From Ruminococcaceae bacterium Marseille-P2935 (lineage in GTDB: Bacteria; Bacillota; Clostridia; Oscillospirales; Ruminococcaceae), in the NCBI GenBank assembly GCA_900104565.1, contig LT629952.1, positions 1,487,604-1,551,603 on the forward strand: a DNA stretch of 64,000 nucleotides, written 5' to 3'. The position numbers and the translations under genes are program-made. Positions 1 through 7,922 of the stretch are shown here, piece after piece. The notes under the pieces were generated by a model, which did no database searches, was not told the DNA's origin, and was given only the letters and a program-made list of their open reading frames with translations. The number at the start of each line of letters is the position of its first letter. Positions within the stretch are counted from its first letter, which is position 1.

Positions 1-204
1 TTTGCTAAATTTACCCACCAAACAGCAAAAGTACCTTACCTTTTTGATGGCAGCACCTTTATTACATATGAAGACACCGAGTCCATTACCGCAAAAGCAG
101 CTTTGGCAAAATCATTTGGTTTGGCAGGGGTTGGCGCCTGGGAACTCTCTTATGACAGCAGCGCCATTTTATTAAACAGCGCTTATCAAACACTTAACCG
201 GTAA
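1..204 (+). CDS. Glycoside hydrolase family 18 protein, C-terminal end (partial)
   Basis: The window opens inside this gene; 67 codons and the TAA are present. The piece PYLFDGSTFITYEDTESI followed by ALAKSFGLAGVGAWELSYD is the usual C-terminal end of the GH18 (chitinase-like) barrel, where a late beta strand carries the substrate-stacking Trp (GVGAWEL). Clostridial GH18 proteins of this kind are often cell-wall or spore-cortex hydrolases, but the N-terminal part that would show LysM or SLH domains lies outside. A strong hairpin follows about 85 bases downstream. The family is fairly secure; the substrate is not known. Confidence 0.75.
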   Translation, partial: FAKFTHQTAKVPYLFDGSTFITYEDTESITAKAALAKSFGLAGVGAWELSYDSSAILLNSAYQTLNR

Positions 205-289
205 AAATAGCTTGTTCCATTTCTATTAAGCGCTGGATAAAAGAAAAATGCCTTCTGCTTATAGGAAAGGCAAAATCAAATGAAAATAA

Positions 290-325
290 GGGGTCATCGT
301 TGCAACGATGACCCCTCAACTTTTT
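290..325 (+). terminator. Intrinsic terminator after GH18 gene
   Basis: An 11-bp perfect stem (GGGGTCATCGT / ACGATGACCCC) with a TGCA loop is followed by TCAACTTTTT. It closes the GH18 transcript. The core GTCATC/GATGAC recurs in other hairpins of the window. Confidence 0.8.
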
Positions 326-462
326 ATAATACTTTTCAGTGAGCAATTCTTAACCGGAATCCAAATCTCACTGTAATAGTTATTACGTTTACTATGGCTA
401 ACTGCGTCCGTAGTCGAACATCAATCTTTATACCGTAATATATTTATAATAAATGCATTTTA

Positions 463-918
463 TTAATATACTTTTCGACAAATCAAATATGTTGTAAATA
501 AGATGATTAACGCTCCGCATAAAACCCATAACAGGGTGCTAAACACCACCGCATTTACAAGGCCTGCAATAAGAGTGGCGATGTAAACGCCGAAAAAGCA
601 GATGAGACCGCCCAAATATGCTGTTTTATTATATAGAAAAATATTGCGCTCGTCTTCCTCTTCCAGCTTTGCTTTTTTCATTTTTTCGGGGTTTTTTAAC
701 AGGAGCAGATTACGCACAAAACAAACGACACCGGCAGCCATCAGCCCGCAGCCTAACCCGCTGTAAAAGCCTTTGGTAAAATCCTGCATACCGCTTGTTT
801 GAATATTGGGGAACATCCCAAGCGATAAAATAAAGCTGACCAGCCCTAAAAAGAATAAGGCAGCTCCCACAAACATTCTAAACTTGGTTTTCGATGGAAA
901 GGTCATTTTGTTTTTCAT
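463..918 (-). CDS. Four-helix membrane protein paired with HTH regulator
   Basis: A 151-residue protein with four hydrophobic segments (about residues 13-33, 50-74, 100-121 and 124-147) and a charged loop rich in Lys and Glu between the second and third. No enzyme motif is seen. Its ATG overlaps the stop of the upstream HTH gene by four bases (915-918), so the two are translationally coupled. Small membrane proteins coupled to a short Xre-type regulator are common in Firmicutes and are usually of unknown function; the regulator probably controls the membrane protein. I do not recognise a named family. Confidence 0.75.
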   Translation of the reverse strand: MKNKMTFPSKTKFRMFVGAALFFLGLVSFILSLGMFPNIQTSGMQDFTKGFYSGLGCGLMAAGVVCFVRNLLLLKNPEKMKKAKLEEEDERNIFLYNKTAYLGGLICFFGVYIATLIAGLVNAVVFSTLLWVLCGALIILFTTYLICRKVY

Positions 919-1121
919 TGTTCGGTTTCCTCCTCAAAAATAAAGATACTTTCAATTGGCAGCCCAAAAAAGGAAGCAATTTTATGTGCCAGCTGCAGGG
1001 AAGCATTGTAGCGCCCATTCTCTAAAGATATAATTGTCTGTCGGGTGACCTGAACTGCTGCCGCCAGCTCCTCTTGTGTAATTTTTTGTTCCTTGCGCAA
1101 TTGCTGAATACGATTTTGCAT
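915..1121 (-). CDS. Short Xre-family HTH transcriptional regulator
   Basis: A 68-residue protein that is almost entirely one Cro/CI-type HTH domain: IQQLRKEQKITQEELAAAV, VTRQTIISLENGRYNAS and LAHKIASFFGLPIESIF are the standard helices, with QTIISLENG as the recognition region. It has no sensor domain. Three 11-bp direct repeats lie over its promoter (1148-1204), so autoregulation is likely. It is the first gene of a two-gene operon with the four-helix membrane protein. Confidence 0.88.
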   Translation of the reverse strand: MQNRIQQLRKEQKITQEELAAAVQVTRQTIISLENGRYNASLQLAHKIASFFGLPIESIFIFEEETEQ

Positions 1122-1147
1122 AGGATCCCCCCTCTCAGTAATGTTTA

Positions 1148-1204
1148 GTTCACTTTACATTTATAGTATAGCACGCTTTACATTTTACGTCAAGTACGCT
1201 TTAC
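1148..1204 (-). promoter_or_regulatory. Promoter with three 23-bp-spaced operator repeats
   Basis: On the minus strand a -35 TTGACG (1188-1193) and -10 TATACT (1165-1170) are separated by exactly 17 bp. Three direct repeats GTAAAGCGTAC, GTAAAGCGTGC and GTAAAGTGAAC begin exactly 23 bp apart (plus-strand positions 1194-1204, 1171-1181 and 1148-1158); one lies upstream of the -35, one in the spacer and one downstream of the -10. This geometry suits cooperative binding of the HTH regulator encoded just downstream. Confidence 0.75.
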
Positions 1205-1249
1205 GTTTTTTCGATTAAAAACAAGGCTAAAGTTTGGTTACTTCAATCA

Positions 1250-1278
1250 TTGACTTTCCAAAATTTTACACATACAAT
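1250..1278 (+). promoter_or_regulatory. Sigma-A type promoter upstream of the 127-aa protein and hppA
   Basis: TTGACT (1250-1255), a 17-bp spacer and TACAAT (1273-1278) on the plus strand. It would give a leader of about 200 bases before the GTG at 1490 and could drive both the small exported protein and hppA. Confidence 0.55.
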
Positions 1279-1489
1279 TAGACTGGAATAATTTTTGAAG
1301 TTTTATATTTTTTAGATTATATTAAATTAGCCTTTTCTAACTTATAAGTTCGCCGCAGACAGCGTTGCAGACAGCAAAAAGCCATAAAAACTGTTTTTGC
1401 AGAATTGTATTCATACTGTTCCACGTCAATGGCTGGGTTAAATAGGTTAAATTGGTATGAAAAAATGTAAAGAAAAGGAGGGGTGCTTT

Positions 1490-1873
1490 GTGAGTGCAGG
1501 TATGAAAAGGTTTGTTTTCAAGCTGCTTATAGGGGCGATGGCCCTGCTTTTGAGCGCCTTCCTTTTTTTGCCTGCTATACCCTGTTCAACAGCTGAGGCC
1601 AGCATTCCTGCCAGTTTTGCAAATACAACAGCCAAATACCAGGAAAAATTGCCCGGTGCACTGACAGACCAGCTGGTATTCACCATATCTTCCAGAGAAC
1701 AGCATTCCCAGGAGCATATTCCCTGGTTTCCAATCCTTTTGTTTCTTCCATTTATTGCTCATTTGGCAGACCAAAAAGATACCCCACCTGTCAAACAGTC
1801 TTTCCATATTCCATGTTTGCCCAGACAATTGAGTATTCTGACCTTCCAGCATCAAGCAGATGGAAAAAAATAA
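1490..1873 (+). CDS. Small exported or membrane-anchored hypothetical protein
   Basis: A 127-residue protein. The GTG at 1490 is chosen because AAGGAGGGG (1475-1483) sits at proper distance; an in-frame ATG at 1457 has no ribosome site. The N-terminus MSAGMKRFVFKLLIGAMALL continues into a hydrophobic stretch and an Ala-rich site, as in a signal peptide or anchor (residues 7-32). A second hydrophobic segment (IPWFPILLFLPFIAHLA) is followed by a polar His- and Gln-containing tail. No family is recognised. It precedes hppA by 44 bases and is probably co-transcribed with it. Confidence 0.55.
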   Translation: MSAGMKRFVFKLLIGAMALLLSAFLFLPAIPCSTAEASIPASFANTTAKYQEKLPGALTDQLVFTISSREQHSQEHIPWFPILLFLPFIAHLADQKDTPPVKQSFHIPCLPRQLSILTFQHQADGKK

Positions 1874-1917
1874 TGGTCGTCCGTTCATAAAAAAAAGATT
1901 GATTGGAGATGACCATA

Positions 1918-3906
1918 ATGACCACATTATTTTTTCAGATGGTATCCATTATCACTGCAATTCTGGCATTTGGCCTGGCATACTATTTCTTCCAGTGGGT
2001 AAAAAAGCAGCCTTCTTCAAACCCTAAAATCGCTCATGTGGGGGAATTAATCCGTCAGGGAGCAAACACCTTTTTAGCAAAGGAATACAAGGTATTGGCA
2101 AAATTTGCTGCCGCAGCTGCTCTTTTAATCTTTTTATTTCTGCCGGTGCCCATCTGGAAAGGGCAGTGGCTGATGAACCTTTCCATGGCGCTTTCCTACC
2201 TGGCGGGCACTGCTTTTTCCGCTGTGGCTGGAAAAGTAGGCATTCAAATTGCAACCATTGCAAACGTAAAATGTTCCGAAGCTGCCACCAAGGGAATCCG
2301 TCCTTCTTTTATGACCGGTTTCCGCGGCGGCGCAGTGATGGGTATGGCCGTAGTAGGCAGCAGCCTTTTAGGTGTTACCCTTGTCCTGCTTATTACCGGG
2401 GACACAACCTCCCTGTTGGGCTTTAGTTTCGGCGCCAGCTCCTTAGCATTGTTTGCCAAAGCCGGCGGCGGTATTTTTACAAAAACTGCAGATATCAGCG
2501 CAGACCTAGTGGGCAAAGTGGAACTTGGCATTCCGGAAGACGACCCCCGCAACCCTGCTGTTATTGCAGATAACGTAGGAGATAATGTAGGGGACGTAGC
2601 CGGTATGGGTGCTGACCTGTTTGATTCTAACGTTGCTTCCATGGCGGCCGCTTTGGTAATGGCTGCCTCCTTAGATAAAGCAACTGGTCATGGCATAAAT
2701 TCCAGCATGGTATTTTGCTACGCTGCAATTGGGCTTTTGGCCTCAATGATTGGTGTTGCTACTGCACGTATGGGTAAAAAAGGCGGCCCCACCAAGGCAT
2801 TAAATACCAGTACTTATGTTACTACCGGCATTTTTGCCGTCCTTACTGCATTGGCAACCTGGCTGTTTCAGTTTGAGTGGCGCATCTGGTGTGCCAGCGT
2901 AGTCGGCCTGCTGGTCGGCGTAGTCATTGGCTTTGCCAGTGATTATTTTACTGATGACACAAAAAAGCCGGTCCATTATGTTGCAAACGCTTCCAAGTCG
3001 GGGCCGGCATTTACCATACTCTCGGGTATTTCTTATGGTTTTATGAGTACGCTGCCTGCAATGGTTGGTATTGCGGTGTCCGCTTTGGCAGCTTACAAGC
3101 TCTGCGAACCTTTGGGTGAAGGCTATGCCATGTTTGGTATCTCCATGGCTGCGGTAGGCATGCTGTCTATTGTGGGAATGATCGTCTCAAATGACGCTTA
3201 TGGCCCAATTGTAGACAATGCCCGCGGCATGGCCGAAATGGGTGATTTAGGAGATGAGGTTTTAGACATCACCGATGCGCTGGATAGTGCAGGAAATACC
3301 GTAAAGGCTGTTACCAAAGGTTTTGCCATTGGCGCTGCGGGCCTTACCGTTATTGCTTTGTTAGGCGCATTTATCAGTGAAGTAAACTCTGCGGCATCAG
3401 AGCTAGGCATGGGAACCGTACTGACCGGCTTTGATGTAATCAACCCTGTTGTATTCTTTGGCCTGCTGATTGGCGCCGCTATTCCGGCTGTTTTTTCTGC
3501 CATGCTGATGTTGGGTGTAGACCGTAATGCCCAGCGTATGGTTTCGGAGATTCACCGTCAATTTAAAGAGATTGTTGGCCTGAAGGAAGGCAAACCCGGA
3601 GTAACCCCGGAATATGACAAATGCATCGAAATTGCGACCCATGGAGCAATCCGCGAACTGATTCCCGCAGGGTTAATGTCCATTATTGTTACCCTGCTGG
3701 TTGGTTTTATTGGCGGCGTACAGGCGATTGGCGGGTTCCTCACCGGCAACATTGTCAGCGGCCTTTTGCTGGCGCTGTTTATGTCCAACTCGGGTGGCCT
3801 GTGGGACAATACCAAAAAATATATTGAGTCTGGCCAGCACGGCGGAAAAGGGTCAGATGCCCATAAAGCAGCTGTCGTTGGCGATACAGTAGGCCGATCC
3901 ATTTAA
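1918..3906 (+). CDS. hppA: Membrane-bound proton-pumping pyrophosphatase, frameshifted near the end
   Basis: Hydrolyses PPi and pumps ions across the membrane through about 16 helices. ATG 1918 is preferred over TTG 1903 because GGAG lies nine bases before it. The catalytic stretch DLVGKVELGIPEDDPRNPAV and the DNVGDNVGDVAG motif are intact, as is the second DNARG region. The sequence GNTVKAVT has Lys463 and Thr466, the pair that marks K+-independent H+-pumping enzymes (K+-dependent ones have Ala and Gly or Ala). The frame ends in GDTVGRSI, while the conserved ending VGDPFKDTAGPS continues in another frame, so one extra C at 3894/3895 appears to truncate the protein before its last helix. This could be a real mutation or a sequencing error. 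Confidence 0.95.
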   Translation: MTTLFFQMVSIITAILAFGLAYYFFQWVKKQPSSNPKIAHVGELIRQGANTFLAKEYKVLAKFAAAAALLIFLFLPVPIWKGQWLMNLSMALSYLAGTAFSAVAGKVGIQIATIANVKCSEAATKGIRPSFMTGFRGGAVMGMAVVGSSLLGVTLVLLITGDTTSLLGFSFGASSLALFAKAGGGIFTKTADISADLVGKVELGIPEDDPRNPAVIADNVGDNVGDVAGMGADLFDSNVASMAAALVMAASLDKATGHGINSSMVFCYAAIGLLASMIGVATARMGKKGGPTKALNTSTYVTTGIFAVLTALATWLFQFEWRIWCASVVGLLVGVVIGFASDYFTDDTKKPVHYVANASKSGPAFTILSGISYGFMSTLPAMVGIAVSALAAYKLCEPLGEGYAMFGISMAAVGMLSIVGMIVSNDAYGPIVDNARGMAEMGDLGDEVLDITDALDSAGNTVKAVTKGFAIGAAGLTVIALLGAFISEVNSAASELGMGTVLTGFDVINPVVFFGLLIGAAIPAVFSAMLMLGVDRNAQRMVSEIHRQFKEIVGLKEGKPGVTPEYDKCIEIATHGAIRELIPAGLMSIIVTLLVGFIGGVQAIGGFLTGNIVSGLLLALFMSNSGGLWDNTKKYIESGQHGGKGSDAHKAAVVGDTVGRSI

Positions 3907-4006
3907 AGATACTGCAGGGCCTTCTATCAATACCCAGATCACCGTAGTATCACTGGTGGCTTCCCTTATGTCAACTCTTTTCCTGGCATTTTCTTTATTC
4001 CATTAA
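3896..4006 (+). pseudogene. hppA: Out-of-frame C-terminal end of hppA
   Basis: Read from 3896, the DNA encodes DPFKDTAGPSINTQITVVSL and a further hydrophobic stretch ending LFH before TAA at 4004-4006. DPFKDT(A/S)GPS is a conserved M-PPase signature just before the last transmembrane helix and carries residues that contact the Mg-PPi site. Removing one C from the CC pair at 3894-3895 joins it exactly to VGDTVG of the upstream frame and gives a protein of about 696 residues. Confidence 0.85.
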
Positions 4007-4352
4007 TAAAAGCTTTTTGGCAAGCCGGCAGTATGATTACTACTTAGTAGGATGCTTCTGTTACTGCTAAATAAGAAGAAACACGCTGTACGGTTGACGA
4101 AAAAAATCTGTTTAGGCGTTTAAAAGGGTAAGTAAAAAGGGCTGGAACCGGTTTAACCGGTCCCAGCCTTTTTTTCACCTAATAACCATTTAAACTGTGA
4201 TGAACATAAAAACACCTATGCAAATTTCTAACTATTGTTTACGTCCATTTTCATAAAGGCAGAGCCATCATCCTATTTTTATGCTAAAAGGTTTTTCAGG
4301 CAGCCCGCGACGTCAGCATAAGCGATTGCCTGCGATTCATTGGACAGCACGA
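4007..4352 (+). other. Intergenic stretch without a gene
   Basis: Apart from the terminator at 4140-4175 I see no coding or RNA signal here. The part next to 4353 may be 3' flank of the decayed DUF4097 remnant. Confidence 0.6.
4140..4175 (+). terminator. Intrinsic terminator after hppA
   Basis: A GC-rich stem GGCTGG-ACCGG / CCGGT-CCAGCC with a TTTAA loop is followed by seven T residues (4169-4175). It ends the hppA transcript. Confidence 0.85.
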
Positions 4353-4620
4353 TTATTCCTTAATTTGAGCATCCACCTGGCCAATGCCTACAGTAATATA
4401 CAGACCATTATCAGCACTGTAACTGGAGCTTTTTCCCCATCCAATCCGCCAATGTAATCCTGATTTATGCGTACTTCTCCTACGCTGGTTTCTACAAAAC
4501 ACTCATAATACCTGGGGGTTCTCTGCAGCGTCATGCCAACCCTTCCAACCCCACAGTCTATGTTGACTTTGTCAGAAGGCTTACCCGCCAAGTCAATATT
4601 GCCGACTACCTTCTGCGATT
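4353..4620 (-). pseudogene. Remnant of a DUF4097-type (toast-rack) surface protein
   Basis: On the minus strand one frame reads VVGNIDLAGKPSDKVNIDCG and then VGRVGMTL, and a second frame reads DNGLYITVGIGQVDAQIKE followed by TAA at 4353. Together these match the repeating beta-strand end of DUF4097 adhesin-like proteins (L-GKPSDY-VNIDCGVG ... GVGQVDI). A frameshift lies near 4400 and the whole N-terminal part is missing; the 5' end of the remnant overlaps the 3' end of the SDR gene. It is probably a deletion scar. Confidence 0.6.
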
Positions 4621-5603
4621 TGTTTTCTGAATAACCAGGCTACAGTATCTCGAATTGTCTGGCACAGGTCGCGAGGGCAGTACCCCAGTTCGGCCGTTGC
4701 CTTGTTGTGGTCAAAGCGATCATTGCTGGAAAGGGTATACAAAGAATATTTGGTATACAGCGGGCGCTCCTTGCGTGCCTTGGAGACCCAGCCCATGACC
4801 GGAGCCGCGGCCTTAGCCATCCATATGGGGAGCACCGGCAGGCGCCTGCCTCCAGATACCGCTTTGGCCATGCCCAGCACTTCCTTTACCTCATAATGGC
4901 GGTTGGAAAGGATATAGCATTCTCCGGCTTTTCCTTTTTCTGCTGCTGCCAAACAACCCTGTGCCACATCACGCACATCCACAAAATCATAACCTCCTCT
5001 GACACAGGCAGGGAGTTTACCGTTTATATAATCTTTTACCATCTGCACCAAATGATTTGCGCTGTTGTCATAGGGCCCCAAAATTCCAGAAGGATGCACG
5101 ATTACTGCATCCAGCCCATCTTTCACTGCATTCAGTACGGCCTGAGTGGCTTCGGCTTTTGTTTTGGCATAACCACCTACTACCCAGTCAGGAGAAAACC
5201 GGTCTACCTCTTTTAATACTGACAGATGGTCTTTTTCTGGAATAGCATGCACCGAACTGACATAAACGAGCCGCTTCACCCCGTATTCCCGGCAAAGAGA
5301 AATGATATTTTTGGTTCCGTTTACATTCACATCGTACATTTTTTCGGTAACCTGTTCCGAAATATCAATCAAACCAGCGGTATGAATAACTATGGTTTCG
5401 TGGCCCTTGGCTTGTTCAAACAATGCCCGCAGGTTTTCTTTTTTGCGTATATCGCCAGTACAATACTGAACATCATCTTCATTCCGGGCCGCTTCACCAG
5501 GCAGAATGAGGCCCCGTACCGCTGCTTTTTGCCGTTTTAACATGCGAATAATGGTCCCTCCCAGATGACCGTTGGCTCCTGTAACAATATATAATTTTTT
5601 CAT
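4593..5603 (-). CDS. NAD(P)-dependent sugar-epimerase/3-beta-HSD-like SDR
   Basis: A 336-residue extended short-chain dehydrogenase. The N-terminal VTGANGHLGGTII is the GxxGxxG Rossmann loop, VYVSSVHA holds the active-site Ser and YAKTK the catalytic Tyr and Lys. Members act on sugar nucleotides, hydroxysteroids or dihydroflavonol-type substrates; the substrate here is not clear. The last residues (after WLFRKQ) come from DNA shared with the DUF4097 remnant, so the original C-terminus may have been replaced by a deletion joint. It is divergent from the tetR gene at 5797, which is the likely regulator. Confidence 0.85.
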   Translation of the reverse strand: MKKLYIVTGANGHLGGTIIRMLKRQKAAVRGLILPGEAARNEDDVQYCTGDIRKKENLRALFEQAKGHETIVIHTAGLIDISEQVTEKMYDVNVNGTKNIISLCREYGVKRLVYVSSVHAIPEKDHLSVLKEVDRFSPDWVVGGYAKTKAEATQAVLNAVKDGLDAVIVHPSGILGPYDNSANHLVQMVKDYINGKLPACVRGGYDFVDVRDVAQGCLAAAEKGKAGECYILSNRHYEVKEVLGMAKAVSGGRRLPVLPIWMAKAAAPVMGWVSKARKERPLYTKYSLYTLSSNDRFDHNKATAELGYCPRDLCQTIRDTVAWLFRKQIAEGSRQY

Positions 5604-5657
5604 ATAAAAAACGCCCTTCCAAAATTCGACAGTATGTTGATTATCTTTCTTAATGGT

Positions 5658-5691
5658 ATTATAATTAATTTAAAGTCTAAAATCTATAGAC
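5658..5691 (-). promoter_or_regulatory. SDR promoter with a candidate TetR operator
   Basis: The minus-strand -10 TATAAT (5658-5663) has a weak -35 TAGATT 17 bp upstream (5681-5686). An inverted repeat GTCTA-N7-TAGAC (5675-5691) covers the -35 region. It is the only clear dyad in the SDR-tetR intergenic space, so it is the best candidate for the regulator's binding site. Confidence 0.4.
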
Positions 5692-5796
5692 AAAATTGGT
5701 CCACTTCGTAAATTATTGAACAGATTATACATTTTTTGTTTTTTCATTCTACCTGTACACAAAAAGTTGAATATTTAGAAAAAGAGGGTTTTTATT

Positions 5797-6390
5797 ATGA
5801 AGCAAACAGCCAATGACCATCGCACCCGGGTCACTAAAATGCTGATTCGCAAAGCGTTGACCGATCTGCTTCGGCAAAAGCCAATTCATAGTATTTCTGT
5901 TAAAGAGCTCTGCGAAACCGCAGGTATTAACCGCGGTACCTTTTATACCCATTATATGGATCTTTATGATTTGCTAGTAAAAATGGAAAACGACATGCTG
6001 GAAGACTTTCAGTTGGCCCTGGCCCCTTTATTGGAGCAAAGCCAGGAGCTGACTCCCGTAAAAATAACTGCAGGTATATTTCAGTGTTTAAAAGATAATG
6101 CAGATATCTGTGCAGTAACCCTGGGGGATTATGGAGACAAAGCGTTTGCCCTTAAGTTAATCAGCATAGGCCGCGAAAAATGCCTTGAAGCTTACTCCAA
6201 ATACTTTGCTTCAGCTTCCCCCAAGCAGATAGAATATTTCTATGCCTTTGCCAGCGCTGGCTGTATTGGCCTGATGCAAAAATGGATAGCGGAAGGGATG
6301 GTAACCAGCGCCGAGGAAATTGCTCAGGTAGCTGAAAATATTATGATGCACGGTATGGGCTTTTTAAAGAACAGACAAACGGAAAAATAA
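5797..6390 (+). CDS. TetR/AcrR-family transcriptional regulator
   Basis: A 197-residue protein. Residues 8-60 form the TetR HTH: RVTKMLIRKALTDLLRQK, then ISVKELCETAGINRGTFYTH and YMDLYDLL. The C-terminal region has the all-helical TetR ligand-binding pattern and ends FASAGCIGLMQKWIAEGM, typical of the group with the TetR_C_8-like domain. It is transcribed away from the SDR gene with 193 bases between them, so it probably represses the SDR and itself. The inducer is unknown. Confidence 0.9.
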   Translation: MKQTANDHRTRVTKMLIRKALTDLLRQKPIHSISVKELCETAGINRGTFYTHYMDLYDLLVKMENDMLEDFQLALAPLLEQSQELTPVKITAGIFQCLKDNADICAVTLGDYGDKAFALKLISIGREKCLEAYSKYFASASPKQIEYFYAFASAGCIGLMQKWIAEGMVTSAEEIAQVAENIMMHGMGFLKNRQTEK

Positions 6391-6427
6391 GCTGTTTTCA
6401 GCGCTATTGCCTAAAACTGATGCAGCA

Positions 6428-6460
6428 CAAAGTCTCCCGCCTAAAAGACGGGAGACTTTG
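6428..6460 (+). terminator. Terminator hairpin after tetR
   Basis: A 12-bp perfect stem CAAAGTCTCCCG / CGGGAGACTTTG with a 9-base loop. It lies between convergent tetR and the LCP gene and may serve both strands, though the T-run is poor. Confidence 0.65.
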
Positions 6461-6535
6461 TGAATTGCTATAAATTTTATTTCTATAATAGTTTACATCA
6501 TTTACCGATTATAGCAGGTGTTGAATATTGTTAAC

Positions 6536-7459
6536 CTAATGCACCTGGTTTACCAGAGGCTTGGTGTGGCCTATTATCTCGGATATAGTCTGCATGGTCC
6601 CGGCGCTTAAGGTAAATGCCGTTTCATCCAGGTTATACTTTCCCTCCATTGGGATTGGGGTAGCTGGCTCAATACTCAATTTGGTCAGCATTTCGGCAGC
6701 ATCCTTACGAGTTTCGTAATCGATATAGGCTACATCGGTGTCAACCATATTCACCACTGTCTTAAAAATATCATCTATTTGAGTGGAAAGAGCAATATTA
6801 AGCCGTTGGTTGATAATGCTGCATACCAGGTCGGCTGCTTTGGTACAGCGCTCGCTTTCTCCCCCCTCATAAACGGGATAACGAATGATATTTGCTATAT
6901 CGTCTCCGCTTAAATGCTGTAGCCCCGCATTTAGCTGAATATCCATGCCATCCCCTTTATAACTTAACGCTTGAGGTACCTGATAATCCACACTTCCCAC
7001 CAGCTCTACCAATTTGCTAAAGGTTGCCAGGTCAAACCGGGCATAGCGGTCAATGGGAATCATCAGCGTATCCGCTACCGCCTGTTTCACCAACCTTGAA
7101 CCCCCAAACCGGTAAACGCTTGCCAGTGTCTCTTCCCGGTTTCCATTTTTCACCAGGGTTTCGGGAGGAAGCACCACCACGGGAATTTTTCCGCTAACCG
7201 GATCAAAGTGCAGCAGCATATAACTGCCGGGAGGGGCATCGGTTCCGTCATTTCCAATCAGCAGCAGGGTTAAACGTTCCTCTTCCTTTGGAATATAAAT
7301 GCTGGTTGGCGTAATTGTGCTGGACCGTGGCTTGAAAAAAGCATCTTTAGGGTAAAGGTAAAGAACCAGCGCCATTAAAATTAACGCCAGCAACAAAAAA
7401 GTCACAGCAAATGCCATGATAAATGCCCTGCGCCTGACGGTTTTATTTTGTTCTTCCAT
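6536..7459 (-). CDS. LytR-CpsA-Psr (LCP) domain protein with altered active site
   Basis: A 307-residue protein with one N-terminal membrane anchor (about residues 12-35) and an extracellular LCP domain. LCP enzymes transfer phosphate-linked glycopolymers such as teichoic acids to peptidoglycan. The fold markers LTLLLIGND, YRFGGSRLVKQAV, IDRYARFDLATFSKLVELVG and the late IIRYPVYEGGESER are present. The usual catalytic residues are not: the R-x-D loop reads APPGSY and the normal PRD-T-V motif reads LPPETLV (residues 97-103). It may be a non-catalytic LCP relative. It stands alone, convergent with tetR. Confidence 0.75.
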   Translation of the reverse strand: MEEQNKTVRRRAFIMAFAVTFLLLALILMALVLYLYPKDAFFKPRSSTITPTSIYIPKEEERLTLLLIGNDGTDAPPGSYMLLHFDPVSGKIPVVVLPPETLVKNGNREETLASVYRFGGSRLVKQAVADTLMIPIDRYARFDLATFSKLVELVGSVDYQVPQALSYKGDGMDIQLNAGLQHLSGDDIANIIRYPVYEGGESERCTKAADLVCSIINQRLNIALSTQIDDIFKTVVNMVDTDVAYIDYETRKDAAEMLTKLSIEPATPIPMEGKYNLDETAFTLSAGTMQTISEIIGHTKPLVNQVH

Positions 7460-7922
7460 GGCTGCGCCTCACTTTCCCGCGCCTTGTGCCCAATCTGGCA
7501 AAAACGGCTTATCTGCGCGGTATTTCTTTCATTATCTTTGACAAAAATACCCGGCGGCATACATGGACAATTGCAAATATACCTTTGTTGTGTTAAACTG
7601 AAAAAACAAGGGTTTGGCACCTGTTCATTTTACAGGTAGGAACCCTATCACACTGTTTTTGGATAAAACGCAGGCTTTATTCTCTTAGCAAACGCAGCTA
7701 AAAAACTGGCCAAAACAGTACGGATAAATTGTACGGTAACCTATGGCCCCCCTTATGGTAAAGCAACAAGCCTGCATCTCTCATTTCTATTGAATTCAGC
7801 TGCTGCCGTATGAATGGCAAACACTGCTTAAAAACCCTTTGGTACATTTTTTTGCAGTGCCAGCCAGGTTGCCTATTTTCACGATATAAAACAAAACGTA
7901 ATAATATCTGGAGGAATGATTT
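7460..7922. other. Intergenic stretch before the hydratase
   Basis: No gene is supported here. The region separates two divergent genes; I find no convincing promoter except a lone TTGACA at about 7537. The ribosome site TCTGGAGGA just before 7923 belongs to the hydratase. Confidence 0.5.

Noticed and set aside
1586-1927. Minus-strand frame of 113 codons opposite the small exported protein
   Set aside because: The plus-strand reading has a strong ribosome site and signal peptide; the minus frame has neither.
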